Shown piece after piece: positions 16,708-24,556 of a DNA stretch of 59,370 nt. Source of the stretch: Candidatus Gastranaerophilales bacterium (GTDB lineage Bacteria; Cyanobacteriota; Vampirovibrionia; Gastranaerophilales; Gastranaerophilaceae); NCBI GenBank assembly GCA_944322845.1, contig CALUQE010000011.1, positions 1-59,370 on the forward strand, written 5' to 3'. A model generated the notes under the pieces. That model saw only the letters and a program-made list of their open reading frames with translations. It did no database searches and was not told the DNA's origin. How positions within the stretch are numbered: the first letter of the stretch is position 1; every line of letters begins with the position of its first letter. The position numbers and the translations under genes are program-made.

Positions 16708-17343
16708 TTAGTTCCATTTTGTGCGGCTTGGAACGATTGTTACCAATCTGCCTTCGCAGCCAGGAACTGAACCTTTAATTAATACTAAGCCGTTTTCAGA
16801 ATCTACTTTAACTAATTTAAGCTTAGTAATTGTAACTCTTTCATTACCCATGTTACCAGCCATTCTTTTACCTTTGATAACACGGCTAGGAGTTGTACCT
16901 GCACCGATAGAACCCGGTTCTCTGTGGTTCTTAGAACCGTGAGCCATAGGACCTCTGCCGAAGTTCCATCTTTTTACTGTACCCTGAAAACCTTTACCTA
17001 TTGAAGTACCGGTTACGTCAACTTTCTGTACATCGTTAAGAACTGAAAGATCGATTTCCTGACCGATTTTGAAATCAGCAGGATTTTCTACTCTGAATTC
17101 TTGTAAATGTCTGTAGTTGTTTAAACCGTTTTTCTTGAAGTGGCCTAATTCTGCTTTTGTTAAATGTTTTTCTTTAGCAGCAATTGTGCCAACCTGTATA
17201 GCATTGTAACCGTCAGTTTCAACAGTTTTAATCTGAGTAACTACTGTTGAATCTACTTTGATTACTGTAACAGGAACTGCCAAACCTTCTGAATCAAAGA
17301 TTTGTGTCATCCCTAATTTTTTACCTATTACACCTAATGTCAT
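16708..17343 (-). CDS. rplC: Large ribosomal subunit protein L3
   Basis: Starting MTLGVIGKKLGMTQIF at 17343 the protein has 211 residues, normal for L3. The block FGRGPMAHGSKNHREPGSIG, with the Gln/Asn-modified loop reaching towards the peptidyl transferase centre, is intact. AAGGATAAACAC precedes this ATG; an in-frame ATG at 17379 would add an atypical leader. L3 starts 50S assembly together with L24. Confidence 0.97.
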   Translation of the reverse strand: MTLGVIGKKLGMTQIFDSEGLAVPVTVIKVDSTVVTQIKTVETDGYNAIQVGTIAAKEKHLTKAELGHFKKNGLNNYRHLQEFRVENPADFKIGQEIDLSVLNDVQKVDVTGTSIGKGFQGTVKRWNFGRGPMAHGSKNHREPGSIGAGTTPSRVIKGKRMAGNMGNERVTITKLKLVKVDSENGLVLIKGSVPGCEGRLVTIVPSRTKWN

Positions 17344-17379
17344 GTGTTTATCCTTTCCGACATATATACATACGGGCAA

Positions 17380-17645
17380 AAAAATCCGCTTGTACCGATA
17401 TGCCTTTCATCTTGCGAGCGCTACTGCCTAACTCTTTACCATTTGGGGACTTACACCCCGAGGCTTACGCCTCCCGTCTTACCTGACGTTGTAGTTCACA
17501 TTATATGCATAATGCTTATTAAGTTTTCAATTTTGAGGTGTTTGGAGGATTTGACTCTTGAAGAGTTACCCCCACCCGAATTTCTAAGTTTCGCACCAGC
17601 TTAACTTGAAATTCAACCCTCCCCGCCGGAGAGGGAAGCTAAACC
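17380..17645. other. rpsJ-rplC spacer with repeats, no gene
   Basis: This 266-bp spacer inside the S10 operon holds a small hairpin GAGGC/GCCTC near 17460 and a solo GC-rich repeat at 17615-17636 related to the DUF559 element ends. Two plus-strand open frames across it have no ribosome-binding site and low-complexity products, and are rejected as genes. Confidence 0.7.
17615..17636 (-). repeat. Solo copy of the GC-rich DUF559-element end repeat
   Basis: AACCCTCCCCGCCGGAGAGG matches the inner part of the inverted ends at 49903-49950 and 50328-50376, with one changed base in the loop (GCCGG versus GCTGG). It lies a few bases from the rpsJ stop, in the 3' flank of that gene. Confidence 0.8.
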
Positions 17646-17963
17646 TTACAGCTTAACTTCAATATCAACACCTGCCGGTAAGTCTAACCTGCTCAATTCT
17701 TCAGTTGTCTGTTGAGTAGGTTCGTAAATATCGATAATGCGTTTGTGTGTACGAATTTCGAAGTGTTCTCTTGACTTCTTGTCTACGTGTGGTGAACGCA
17801 ATACACAATAGATACGTCTTTTTGTAGGTAAAGGAATAGGACCAGCAACCTTAGCGTCTGTTCTTTTTGCAGTTTCTACGATTTTTTCAGCTGATACATC
17901 AACCAACTTGTGTTCGTAAGATCTTAAACAAACTCTAATTCTTTGTCTTTTAGCTGTTGTCAT
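17646..17963 (-). CDS. rpsJ: Small ribosomal subunit protein S10 (NusE)
   Basis: The 105-residue protein has the S10 pattern [20 protein letters not shown], then [20 protein letters not shown] and the end [13 protein letters not shown]. Besides its 30S role, S10 acts as NusE with NusB in antitermination. It is the first gene of the minus-strand operon, about 127 nt after a strong promoter, leaving room for a regulatory leader. Confidence 0.98.
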   Translation of the reverse strand: MTTAKRQRIRVCLRSYEHKLVDVSAEKIVETAKRTDAKVAGPIPLPTKRRIYCVLRSPHVDKKSREHFEIRTHKRIIDIYEPTQQTTEELSRLDLPAGVDIEVKL

Positions 17964-18096
17964 TTTTAATTCCTTTATTTTTGTGTTTTTACTAAATTTC
18001 CGTTAAAGCCGTAAGCTTTATTAATCCTTCAAACCAGAAGTCTTACTTTCAGCCATTTCCGGCACCCGGAGCTATTAATTCGACTATAGCATTTTA

Positions 18097-18125
18097 ATCT
18101 TATTTCAAACAAAAATCACTGTCAA
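18097..18125 (-). promoter_or_regulatory. Promoter of the S10 operon
   Basis: On the minus strand TTGACA (18120-18125) and TAAGAT (18097-18102) are exactly 17 bp apart. The transcript would start near 18090, giving an untranslated leader of about 127 nt before rpsJ, long enough for control like that of other S10 operons. Confidence 0.75.
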
Positions 18126-18191
18126 CAGGGATGTATAGATTCTTTTTTTCATGTTTTACAAAAATTTACAATAGAGTGGGTTTATTTCTAC

Positions 18192-18220
18192 TTGAAATAT
18201 AATTTTCTGTGTAATAAAAT
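18192..18220 (+). promoter_or_regulatory. Promoter of rpmE
   Basis: TTGAAA (18192-18197) and TAAAAT (18215-18220) are 17 bp apart. The start would lie near 18227, about 60 nt before the rpmE ATG. It is divergent from the S10 operon promoter. Confidence 0.7.
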
Positions 18221-18287
18221 ATTTCTTGGTCGAAAGTATTTAATTTAATCAAGTTTGGAATCTTGAAAAACAGAAAGTAGGTTAAAA

Positions 18288-18488
18288 ATGAAAGATGGTA
18301 TCCATCCAGATTATAAAAAAACTGTTATCAAATGTGTTTGCGGTAACGAAATCGAAACAGGTTCTGTTGTAGACAATCTTACAGTTGAAATTTGTTCTAA
18401 CTGCCACCCGTTCTACACAGGTCAACAAAAAATCCTTGACTCTGAAGGACGTGTTGAAAGATTCAAAAAACGTTACGGAACAAAGTAA
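18288..18488 (+). CDS. rpmE: Large ribosomal subunit protein L31, zinc type
   Basis: The 66-residue protein has the L31 start [12 protein letters not shown] and the end [10 protein letters not shown]. Four cysteines (CVC and CSNC) form the zinc site of the C+ type. L31 bridges the 50S and 30S heads. AAAGTAGG precedes the start. It is a single-gene unit with its own promoter and terminator. Confidence 0.97.
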   Translation: MKDGIHPDYKKTVIKCVCGNEIETGSVVDNLTVEICSNCHPFYTGQQKILDSEGRVERFKKRYGTK

Positions 18489-18510
18489 TAGTTTAGTTAA
18501 GATTTTACAT

Positions 18511-18541
18511 AAAAAAGACCCGTTTTTCTCGGGTCTTTTTT
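18511..18541 (+). terminator. Terminator after rpmE
   Basis: AAAAAAGACCCG (18511-18522) pairs with CGGGTCTTTTT (18530-18540) around a TTTTTCT loop, with a T-run at the end. Confidence 0.93.
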
Positions 18542-18578
18542 ATTGACAACCTGTATTAAATCAAGGTAAAATCGAGTT

Positions 18579-19103
18579 ATGGCAATCGTTTATTTATCAT
18601 TAGGTTCAAATATCGGCGACAGAGTCGGTTTCCTCCAGCAGGCAACCAGTCTTTTAAGTGCTGTTCCGGAAATAAAAATTGTTGCCACGTCATCTTTTTA
18701 TGAATCCGAACCCTGGCAGATGGATTCCGAGAACTGGTTTGTAAATGCAATTGTACAAATTTCAACAACACTCACCCCTGAAAAACTGCTTGCTGAATGC
18801 CAGAGAATTGAAACACAGCTCGGCAGAAGCAAGAATCACAGAAGTGCAAACGGAAGTTATACAGACAGAACCATTGATATCGATATTTTATTTTTTGATG
18901 ACAAAATAATTAATACGCCGGATTTAACAGTTCCGCACAAGTTTTTCCACAAAAGGGCTTTTCTTATGGTTCCGATGCTGGAAATTGCTCAGGATTTTGT
19001 TCATCCGCTTTTCGGAAAAACAGTTGCGCAATTATATGATGAGCTTGAAAATCCTGAAATGGTTGTTTTGTATGGGACACGAGGGGTAAATGTCTGGGAC
19101 TGA
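18579..19103 (+). CDS. folK: 2-amino-4-hydroxy-6-hydroxymethyldihydropteridine pyrophosphokinase
   Basis: The 174-residue enzyme moves pyrophosphate from ATP to hydroxymethyldihydropterin in folate synthesis. It carries the HPPK start VYLSLGSNIGDR, the SSFYESEPW block, the metal-binding TIDIDILFF and VPHKFFHKRAFLMVPM. No folP or folB is beside it. The last 14 bases overlap the flavoprotein gene, so the two are co-translated. FolE2, the first step of the same pathway, is encoded near 30 kb. Confidence 0.95.
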   Translation: MAIVYLSLGSNIGDRVGFLQQATSLLSAVPEIKIVATSSFYESEPWQMDSENWFVNAIVQISTTLTPEKLLAECQRIETQLGRSKNHRSANGSYTDRTIDIDILFFDDKIINTPDLTVPHKFFHKRAFLMVPMLEIAQDFVHPLFGKTVAQLYDELENPEMVVLYGTRGVNVWD

Positions 19104-20265
19104 TGTTTTATCAAATAAACCGTGCCCAATTGCAATTATCGGAGGCGGCGCAGGCGGGTGCTTGTGTGCGTATTTTCTTATAAAAGCCGGATATGAAGTT
19201 ACTGTTTTTGACAAAAGCAGGCCTTTAGCCACACTTCTTCCGACAGGAGGCGGACGCTGCAACCTTGCGCATGCCGAGTATGATTTTAAGGAACTTGCAA
19301 AAAATTATCCGAGAGGCGAAAAGTTTTTATATTCAATTTTTTCAAGATTTTCTACTTATGACACAATTGCATTGTTTGAAGAATTAGGAATTAAGACTTA
19401 CGCGCAGGAAAACGGCAGGATTTTCCCTGCCTCTAACAGCGCAAAAGAAGTCAGAGAAAAAATACTTGAAAAAATAAAAAAAGCAGAATTTGTGAAAGAA
19501 AAAGTTACAGCGATTGAGACGGTTGAAGGCGGATACAAAATAATATCAAATCCTTCAAGCGGAGGAAAAAGTTCTTACTTTTTCTCTCATGTCGTTGTCG
19601 CAACAGGCGGAAAATCTTCGTTTTCATTCCTCAAAGACTTAGATATCAATATCATAGAGCCTAAGCCGTCGCTTGTAGGACTTAATTGCGACATTAAAAT
19701 GCCTGCAGGAATTGTGCTCAAAAATGTATTATCAAAAGATTTAAATATAAAAGATGACATGCTCTTCACTCATTTCGGAATTTCCGGACCTTTAACCTAT
19801 ACAATCTCTTCGATAAAAGCCAGAGAAAATTTTCCTTACAAATTAAGTTTTGATCTTCATCCTGAAGATTTTGAGCTTCAGAAGCTTTTAAATCTTTACC
19901 CGCATAAGGATTTCAAAAATATACTGTCCGGAATTTTCCCTTTAAATTTTGCAAAAGCATTTCTCGAAGAATTGGCGGAAATTAAAGCCTGCAAAATTGA
20001 CGGAAAAACAAGAGATTATGTGTTGAATAAAATCCATAATTTTGAACTTACCGTCACCGGTACAAACAAGGGAGAAGAAACGGTTACCGCAGGCGGTGTG
20101 GATTTATCTGAAATTAACCCGAAAACAATGGAAGCCAAAAGACACCGGAATCTTTACTTTATCGGAGAAGTACTGGACATTGACGGATTCTGCGGAGGAT
20201 TTAATCTCCAAAACGCATGGTCAACCGCTTTTGTCGCGGCTGAAAATATCAAATCATCTTACTAA
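19090..20265 (+). CDS. HI0933/BaiN-family flavoprotein (NAD(P)/FAD-dependent oxidoreductase)
   Basis: The 391-residue protein starts with a dinucleotide-binding fold, IAIIGGGAGGCLCAYFLIKA, with an acidic end VFDKS. The family motif TGGGRCNLAH follows. The C-terminal part has TVTAGGVDLSEINPKTME and the FAD-contacting GFCGGFNLQNAWSTAF. The family includes BaiN, which acts in bile-acid conversion in Clostridium, but most members have no proven substrate, so this should not be read as bile-acid metabolism. It overlaps folK by 14 bases and ends convergent with a secreted protein gene. Confidence 0.9.
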   Translation: MSGTDVLSNKPCPIAIIGGGAGGCLCAYFLIKAGYEVTVFDKSRPLATLLPTGGGRCNLAHAEYDFKELAKNYPRGEKFLYSIFSRFSTYDTIALFEELGIKTYAQENGRIFPASNSAKEVREKILEKIKKAEFVKEKVTAIETVEGGYKIISNPSSGGKSSYFFSHVVVATGGKSSFSFLKDLDINIIEPKPSLVGLNCDIKMPAGIVLKNVLSKDLNIKDDMLFTHFGISGPLTYTISSIKARENFPYKLSFDLHPEDFELQKLLNLYPHKDFKNILSGIFPLNFAKAFLEELAEIKACKIDGKTRDYVLNKIHNFELTVTGTNKGEETVTAGGVDLSEINPKTMEAKRHRNLYFIGEVLDIDGFCGGFNLQNAWSTAFVAAENIKSSY

Positions 20266-20901
20266 CAGTACAAACCACGGATTAGCCTTTGTGTTATCGC
20301 CAAAGTGTGAAAACTGAATCATGCCGCGCTTTTTGATATTTATAAATCCGGTAAGAGGATATCTTTCAAATTTTGAATTACCTGATGAGAAAGAATAATG
20401 ATAGAAATTCCTGTCCGTATCATTCAACAATATCACTTTAAAATTCAGCTTATCCTTTTTAACCTTCAAAGAACTTGTATTCGGCGAAAATTCCGAAATC
20501 TTAATTATCTTAAAATCAGGAAAAAGCGCCTGAACCTCTTCTTCCGCAAGCTCTCTGCGGCTTAATACACCGTCTGCATAAGTATAATCATAAAACTTCA
20601 AATCCTGATTAGAATAACCGATTAAATCTCCGTTTTTGATAAACTCATACTGACAGCCCGTGGTGAAGGCAAAAGAGCCGTCAGCATTATAAAATTCCGA
20701 ATAACTTCCTGTTCCGTCAGAAATAAATTTTATAAAATAATCATTATCTCTTCTTTTTACATTATCCGTCCAAACATCATTAACAATTTTTAACTTGCCT
20801 TCCTCGTTAATGTTTTTATATTTAATATTAGCCAAATCCGCAGCTTGAGAAGCAAGTGTCAAACTTCCGGTAATTAATAAACTTAAAAATATCTTTTTCA
20901 T
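20254..20901 (-). CDS. Secreted protein with repeated beta-strand pattern, unknown function
   Basis: The 215-residue protein has a clear signal peptide (MKKIFLSLLITGSLTLASQA before ADLANIK). The mature part is rich in aromatic residues and beta-strand-like segments, for example FYNADGSFAFTTGC and LKFYDYTYADGVL, weakly like MORN/YwqK-type strands. No catalytic motif is seen. The gene overlaps the 3' end of the flavoprotein gene by 12 bases in convergent orientation. GGAG lies just upstream of the start. Function unknown. Confidence 0.7.
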   Translation of the reverse strand: MKKIFLSLLITGSLTLASQAADLANIKYKNINEEGKLKIVNDVWTDNVKRRDNDYFIKFISDGTGSYSEFYNADGSFAFTTGCQYEFIKNGDLIGYSNQDLKFYDYTYADGVLSRRELAEEEVQALFPDFKIIKISEFSPNTSSLKVKKDKLNFKVILLNDTDRNFYHYSFSSGNSKFERYPLTGFINIKKRGMIQFSHFGDNTKANPWFVLLVR

Positions 20902-21038
20902 TAAAACTCTCCTGACAAATTATTATACCCGAATCTTTGATTTACCGCAACAAAGTCAAAGAGAGTTTTCTGCAAACATTAATCAATATCAACTTTTTGC
21001 AGGATGAGAGAATATAATAAATATTTTATTATATAGCT

Positions 21039-21551
21039 ATGAGTTTAGTATCTAATTTTATAGGCGGAATAGGATTTAATCCGGGGATAAACGGAAATAA
21101 CGGAGTCACTTCTCAATTTGATTTGAATGACACCACATTTGCCGAACTTCTGGAAAAACAATTAAATAATAATATCAACAACCAAACTCCTGCCAACAAT
21201 ATTATAGACGGGCTCGGAATGCCGCCGGGAATCGAAATTGAACCTCTTGAGGGAACAGAGTTTTCCAACACTGTTCAGGATCAAATGGAGGCGGTGGGCG
21301 AAAAAACAAACAGCATAGAGACTGATAATTCAACTAACCCTTTTGATATGAACGGTGACGGAGATGTTACAACTTCAGAAGCCGTAACCTTCTTTACGTC
21401 ACTTCTTGAAACAGGTGCAGACGGGCAAAATGCACGTTCGGAATTATTTGATTTTGCTAAAAAACAGGCAGCAGATTTTTATAACAAATATTCAAAAAAT
21501 GTAGTTTCTAACCTTACAGATCTTGTTGACGATATCAAGCGGGTTGTTTAA
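21039..21551 (+). CDS. Hypothetical protein with one EF-hand/dockerin-like calcium loop
   Basis: The 170-residue protein has a Gly/Asn-rich N-terminus (FIGGIGFNPGINGNNG), an acidic middle and one loop DMNGDGDVTTSEAVTFF at about residues 104-120. That loop fits the D-x-D-x-D-G pattern of EF-hand and dockerin calcium sites. The C-terminus is helical. No signal peptide is evident. A single loop is weak evidence for a true dockerin, which needs two. The gene stands alone and ends in a GTCAGGT hairpin. Confidence 0.65.
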   Translation: MSLVSNFIGGIGFNPGINGNNGVTSQFDLNDTTFAELLEKQLNNNINNQTPANNIIDGLGMPPGIEIEPLEGTEFSNTVQDQMEAVGEKTNSIETDNSTNPFDMNGDGDVTTSEAVTFFTSLLETGADGQNARSELFDFAKKQAADFYNKYSKNVVSNLTDLVDDIKRVV

Positions 21552-21557
21552 GTTTTT

Positions 21558-21586
21558 GTCAGGTAAAACCTGACCTACAATTTTTT
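21558..21586 (+). terminator. GTCAGGT hairpin, probable terminator
   Basis: GTCAGGT (21558-21564), loop AAA and ACCTGAC (21568-21574) are followed by a short spacer and six T. A related hairpin built on GGTCAGG ends the M16 protease gene at 49863-49890. Confidence 0.65.
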
Positions 21587-22016
21587 AACAAGTCCTACTG
21601 TCAGAATTGACAAACCTTTGCGCTGCGAGCGTGTTATGCGAGAGCATAACGATAGCGAGCGAAAGAGTGCAGGCTCTGCCTGCAACAGCCATTCAAACCA
21701 TCGCTCGTAAGAGCGTAGAAAACAACCGCGTGATTTCTCTTTCTTTTGGTATCTTTTCTTTCTCTTTGAACCGCAACAAAAGAGAAAGAAAAGTACAAAC
21801 AAATTACTTCTTCATTTTTTCTTCTTTAAAAAATAAAAGAAGAAAAAACGAAGCAAAAAAGAAGAAACTTTCATTGTTACAATGCTCTTACGAGCATAAA
21901 ACCAAATAGCTGTAGCGGGTAAACCCGCACTCTGACCCTCGCTAAGGGACGCTCGGGAGGGCTCCGCCGCTGTTAGAATTGGGAAAAAGTTCTTGTCTGG
22001 TAGTACCTTAACTACA
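21587..22016. other. Palindrome-rich stretch without a credible gene
   Basis: About 430 bases hold several perfect small hairpins: GTTATGC/GCATAAC (21633-21650), GCAGGC/GCCTGC (21669-21683), CGCTC/GAGCG (21702-21715) and GCGGGT/ACCCGC (21915-21928). Local GC is raised. Open frames on both strands give low-complexity, Lys/Arg/Ser-rich products without ribosome-binding sites. It may be a collection of repeat insertions or a decayed mobile region. Confidence 0.65.
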
Positions 22017-22157
22017 TTATTTCTTATCTATAATACAGATCATTTGCTCAAACAGGGACAAATACTCTCTTATTGGCAACTTTCCGTCTTTTTCACTTTT
22101 ACACCAGTAAACCAAGCACTTTAGTATGTTTTTTAATATATAAATTTTTTGTTCCAT
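22017..22157 (-). CDS. Small protein (46 aa) divergent from an HTH regulator
   Basis: The ORF encodes 46 residues starting MEQKIYILKNILKCLVYWCK and ending FEQMICIIDKK. It has an AAGGTG site about 5 bases before the ATG. The sequence is amphipathic, with no domain recognised. It is divergent from the Cro/CI-type HTH gene at 22220, only 62 bases apart, a layout common in small regulatory or toxin-antitoxin modules. It could also be chance: no second genome was compared. Confidence 0.45.
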   Translation of the reverse strand: MEQKIYILKNILKCLVYWCKSEKDGKLPIREYLSLFEQMICIIDKK

Positions 22158-22219
22158 AATGCACCTTATTCAATTATATGTGAATACATTTTTGTGTCAA
22201 TAATCTTTACAATAAATTT

Positions 22220-22441
22220 ATGCAAAAGAAAGAATTATATAAAATAGTTGGCAAAAATATTCAAAAGCAAAGATTAATTCAAGGTTATACACAAGAAACA
22301 TTTGCTGAACTTATGGGAGTAAGCTGGAGTTACGTATCAAAAATTGAAGCAGGGTTTTTAAATCTTTCTCTGGGAAAAATTTTAGAAATTGCAAACTATC
22401 TAAATATAGATATTCAACTATTACTCAACGTCCATTATTAA
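22220..22441 (+). CDS. Cro/CI (XRE)-family DNA-binding protein
   Basis: The 73-residue protein is a single helix-turn-helix domain: VGKNIQKQRLIQGYTQETFA, then LMGVSWSYVSKIEAGFLNLS with the recognition helix in WSYVSKIE. There is no effector domain. The gene lies next to a gene-poor, palindrome-rich region and a divergent 46-residue ORF, suggesting a remnant of a mobile element or a small self-regulating module. The downstream pair at 22599 has its own promoter. Confidence 0.88.
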   Translation: MQKKELYKIVGKNIQKQRLIQGYTQETFAELMGVSWSYVSKIEAGFLNLSLGKILEIANYLNIDIQLLLNVHY

Positions 22442-22484
22442 GTTTTGATTGGAAAGATTTCTTCATTGCTGCATTTACCCCCTA

Positions 22485-22505
22485 CTCACTATTCACCAGA
22501 CACTA
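22485..22505 (+). repeat. Heptanucleotide repeat, three units
   Basis: CTCACTA, TTCACCA and GACACTA abut without gaps. The unit is the same as at 6211-6238 (TTCACNN). Confidence 0.75.
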
Positions 22506-22519
22506 ACCAAATATATTTA

Positions 22520-22547
22520 TTGATTTAACCCCTGTTTGTTTTATAAT
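22520..22547 (+). promoter_or_regulatory. Promoter of the NifU-like/GGGtGRT pair
   Basis: TTGATT (22520-22525) and a consensus TATAAT (22542-22547) are 16 bp apart. A strong AAGGAGGT site follows just before the ATG at 22599. Both fit high expression. Confidence 0.72.
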
Positions 22548-22598
22548 AAAGTTATTGGAATTTAAATAGCTTTATTTTTTGATTAATAAGGAGGTCAA

Positions 22599-23300
22599 AT
22601 GGGCAAAATTGAAATTACGCATGAAATCGAAGAAAAATGCTGCGTACATCGTGGAGTAAAGGGTATTCCTGCCCCGATTCCGCAAGAAGGTGAATGGACA
22701 AAATGTAAAGAAATTACTGATATTTCAGGTTTAACACACGGATGCGGCTGCTGCGCTCCTCAACAGGGTACTTGCAAGCTGACTTTGAATGTTAAAAACG
22801 GTATTATTCAGGAAGCTTTAGTTGAAACTTTAGGCTGCTCAGGCATGACTCACTCTGCTGCTATGGCAGGTGAAATTCTTCCTGGCAAAACTATCCTTGA
22901 AGCTTTGAACACAGACCTTGTTTGTGACGCTATCAACGTTGCTATGAGAGAATTATTCCTCCAAATCGTTTACGGCAGAACTCAAACAGCGTTCTCTGAA
23001 AACGGACTTCCGGTAGGCGCAGGCCTTGAAGACTTAGGTAAAGGTTTACGCTCACAAGTTGGTACAATCCACTCTACTAAACAAAAAGGCGTAAGATACC
23101 TTGAATTAGCTGAAGGCTATATCCTTGAGTTGGGTCTTGATAAAAACGACGAAGTTATCGGTTATAAGTTCGTTAACCTCGGAAAAGTTATGGATGCTAT
23201 CAAAGCAGGCGTTGACCCTAAAGAAGCTTACGAAAAGAACATCGGTACTTACGGCAGATTCGCTGATGCGGTTAAAACTATCGATCCGAGAAAAGAATAG
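22599..23300 (+). CDS. NifU-like Fe-S scaffold-type protein, partner of the GGGtGRT protein
   Basis: The 233-residue protein has an N-terminal Cys-rich part (EKCCVHRG, THGCGCCAPQQGTC) and a core that resembles the NifU/IscU fold: VKNGIIQEALVETLGCSGMT, then GEILPGKTILEALNTDLVCD. The NifU cysteine in the FGCG position is kept as LGCSG. NifU proteins assemble Fe-S clusters and pass them on. That this protein does so is inferred from the fold only. Codon use is like that of the ribosomal proteins (AAC, GGT, GCT), and the ribosome-binding site is strong. It is followed by a hairpin-forming spacer and the GGGtGRT gene. Confidence 0.75.
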   Translation: MGKIEITHEIEEKCCVHRGVKGIPAPIPQEGEWTKCKEITDISGLTHGCGCCAPQQGTCKLTLNVKNGIIQEALVETLGCSGMTHSAAMAGEILPGKTILEALNTDLVCDAINVAMRELFLQIVYGRTQTAFSENGLPVGAGLEDLGKGLRSQVGTIHSTKQKGVRYLELAEGYILELGLDKNDEVIGYKFVNLGKVMDAIKAGVDPKEAYEKNIGTYGRFADAVKTIDPRKE

Positions 23301-23332
23301 GGTGAGCTTCGCTCACAGTTGAGAAGGAGATA

Positions 23333-23422
23333 AGTTTAGCAGTTTAGAAGAAATTTAATCTAAGAAATATAAATCTATAACATCTTCTAAACTTAAAAAC
23401 TCCTAAACTTCTAAACTTTTTA
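23333..23422. repeat. Octanucleotide repeats forming an inverted structure between the pair
   Basis: Two units AGTTTAGC and AGTTTAGA (23333-23348) face a run of 8-mers of form ACTNNTAA and close variants: ACTTAAAA, ACTCCTAA, ACTTCTAA, ACTTTTTA (23391-23422). The two sets are roughly complementary, so the mRNA could form a long AU-rich hairpin. A GTGAGC/GCTCAC hairpin lies just before, at about 23302-23316. Confidence 0.75.
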
Positions 23423-23459
23423 AATTAGTAACTAAACACAATAAATAAGGAAATAAATT

Positions 23460-24464
23460 ATGACAGTAAAATTTGAAGGACAAGACAGGCGCGAAGCTAC
23501 TCTTAAAAAAGTTTTACCTGAATACGGTTTCAAATCTTTGGAAGATGCTCGCGAATTATGCTTATCAAAAGGCATCGACGTTGATGCCATCGTTAAAGGC
23601 ATTCAGCCGATTGCATTCGACAACGCTTCCTGGGCTTACACTTTAGGATGCGCTATCGCTATTAAAAAAGGAATCAAAACTGCTGCAGAAGCTGCAGAAG
23701 CTATCGGTATCGGTTTGCAGGCATTTGCTGTACCGGGTTCAGTCGGTGACACAAGAAAAGTTGGTTTAGGCCACGGTAACTTAGCAGCTATGCTGTTAAG
23801 AGAAGAAACAGACTGCTTCTGCTTCTTAGCCGGTCACGAATCATTTGCGGCAGCAGAAGGCGCTATCGGTATTGCAAGAAATGCTAACAAAGTTAGAAAA
23901 TCACCTTTAAGAGTTATCTTGAACGGTTTAGGTAAAGACGCTGCTTATCTTATTGCAAGAATCAACGGATTTACTCATGTTGAAACTGAATACAACTACA
24001 AAACCGGTGAATTGAAAGTTGTTAAAGAAACTCCGTTCTCAGAAGGTGAAAGAGCAAAAGTTAAATGCTACGGTGCTGATGATGTTAACGAAGGCGTTGC
24101 TATTATGATTAAAGAAGGCGTTGATGTTTCTATCACCGGTAACTCAACTAACCCTACAAGATTCCAACACCCTGTTGCAGGTACTTACAAAAAATGGTGC
24201 TGGGAAAACGGCAGAAAATACTTCTCAGTAGCATCAGGCGGCGGTACAGGCCGTACGCTTCACCCGGACAACGTTGCTGCTGGCCCTGCTTCTTACGGTA
24301 TGACGGATACTATGGGCAGAATGCACGGTGACGCTCAATTTGCAGGTTCTTCATCAGTTCCTGCTCACGTAGAAATGATGGGCGTTATCGGTATGGGCAA
24401 CAACCCAATGGTCGGTGCAACAGTTGCAGTTGCTGTAGCAGTTGAAAATGCTATGAAGGGCTGA
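23460..24464 (+). CDS. GGGtGRT-family protein
   Basis: The 334-residue protein carries the motif that names the family: SVASGGGTGRTLHPDNVAA at about residues 255-275. It ends in SSSVPAHVEMMGVIGMGNNP and an Ala/Val-rich helix. The family is conserved in anaerobes but has no assigned function to my knowledge. Gly-rich loops such as GLGHGNLAAM and NGLGKDAA suggest phosphate or nucleotide binding, which is inference. The gene forms a unit with the NifU-like gene and shares its high-expression codon pattern, so the two products probably act together, perhaps on an Fe-S or redox cofactor. Confidence 0.85.
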   Translation: MTVKFEGQDRREATLKKVLPEYGFKSLEDARELCLSKGIDVDAIVKGIQPIAFDNASWAYTLGCAIAIKKGIKTAAEAAEAIGIGLQAFAVPGSVGDTRKVGLGHGNLAAMLLREETDCFCFLAGHESFAAAEGAIGIARNANKVRKSPLRVILNGLGKDAAYLIARINGFTHVETEYNYKTGELKVVKETPFSEGERAKVKCYGADDVNEGVAIMIKEGVDVSITGNSTNPTRFQHPVAGTYKKWCWENGRKYFSVASGGGTGRTLHPDNVAAGPASYGMTDTMGRMHGDAQFAGSSSVPAHVEMMGVIGMGNNPMVGATVAVAVAVENAMKG

Positions 24465-24510
24465 TGGGTAAGGGGTAAATAATAATTATTTATCCATATC
24501 AAGGTTATAA

Positions 24511-24556
24511 GCATAAAAAAAAAGAGGTATCGATTGATACCTCTTTTTTTTTATGC
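24511..24556. terminator. Bidirectional terminator between GGGtGRT and the convergent small gene
   Basis: A perfect palindrome with 21-base arms has the core GAGGTATC / GATACCTC and a GATT loop (24532-24535). Runs of nine A and nine T flank the core, so it can end transcripts from both sides. The last base pairs overlap the stop codon of the minus-strand gene. Confidence 0.95.

Noticed and set aside
19090..20265. Bile-acid reductase BaiN
   Set aside because: The family is broad and no other bile-acid gene is present, so only the family name is supported.
21607..21909. 100-codon open frame in the palindrome-rich stretch
   Set aside because: Lys/Arg/Ser-rich low-complexity product, no ribosome-binding site, and it passes through several hairpins.
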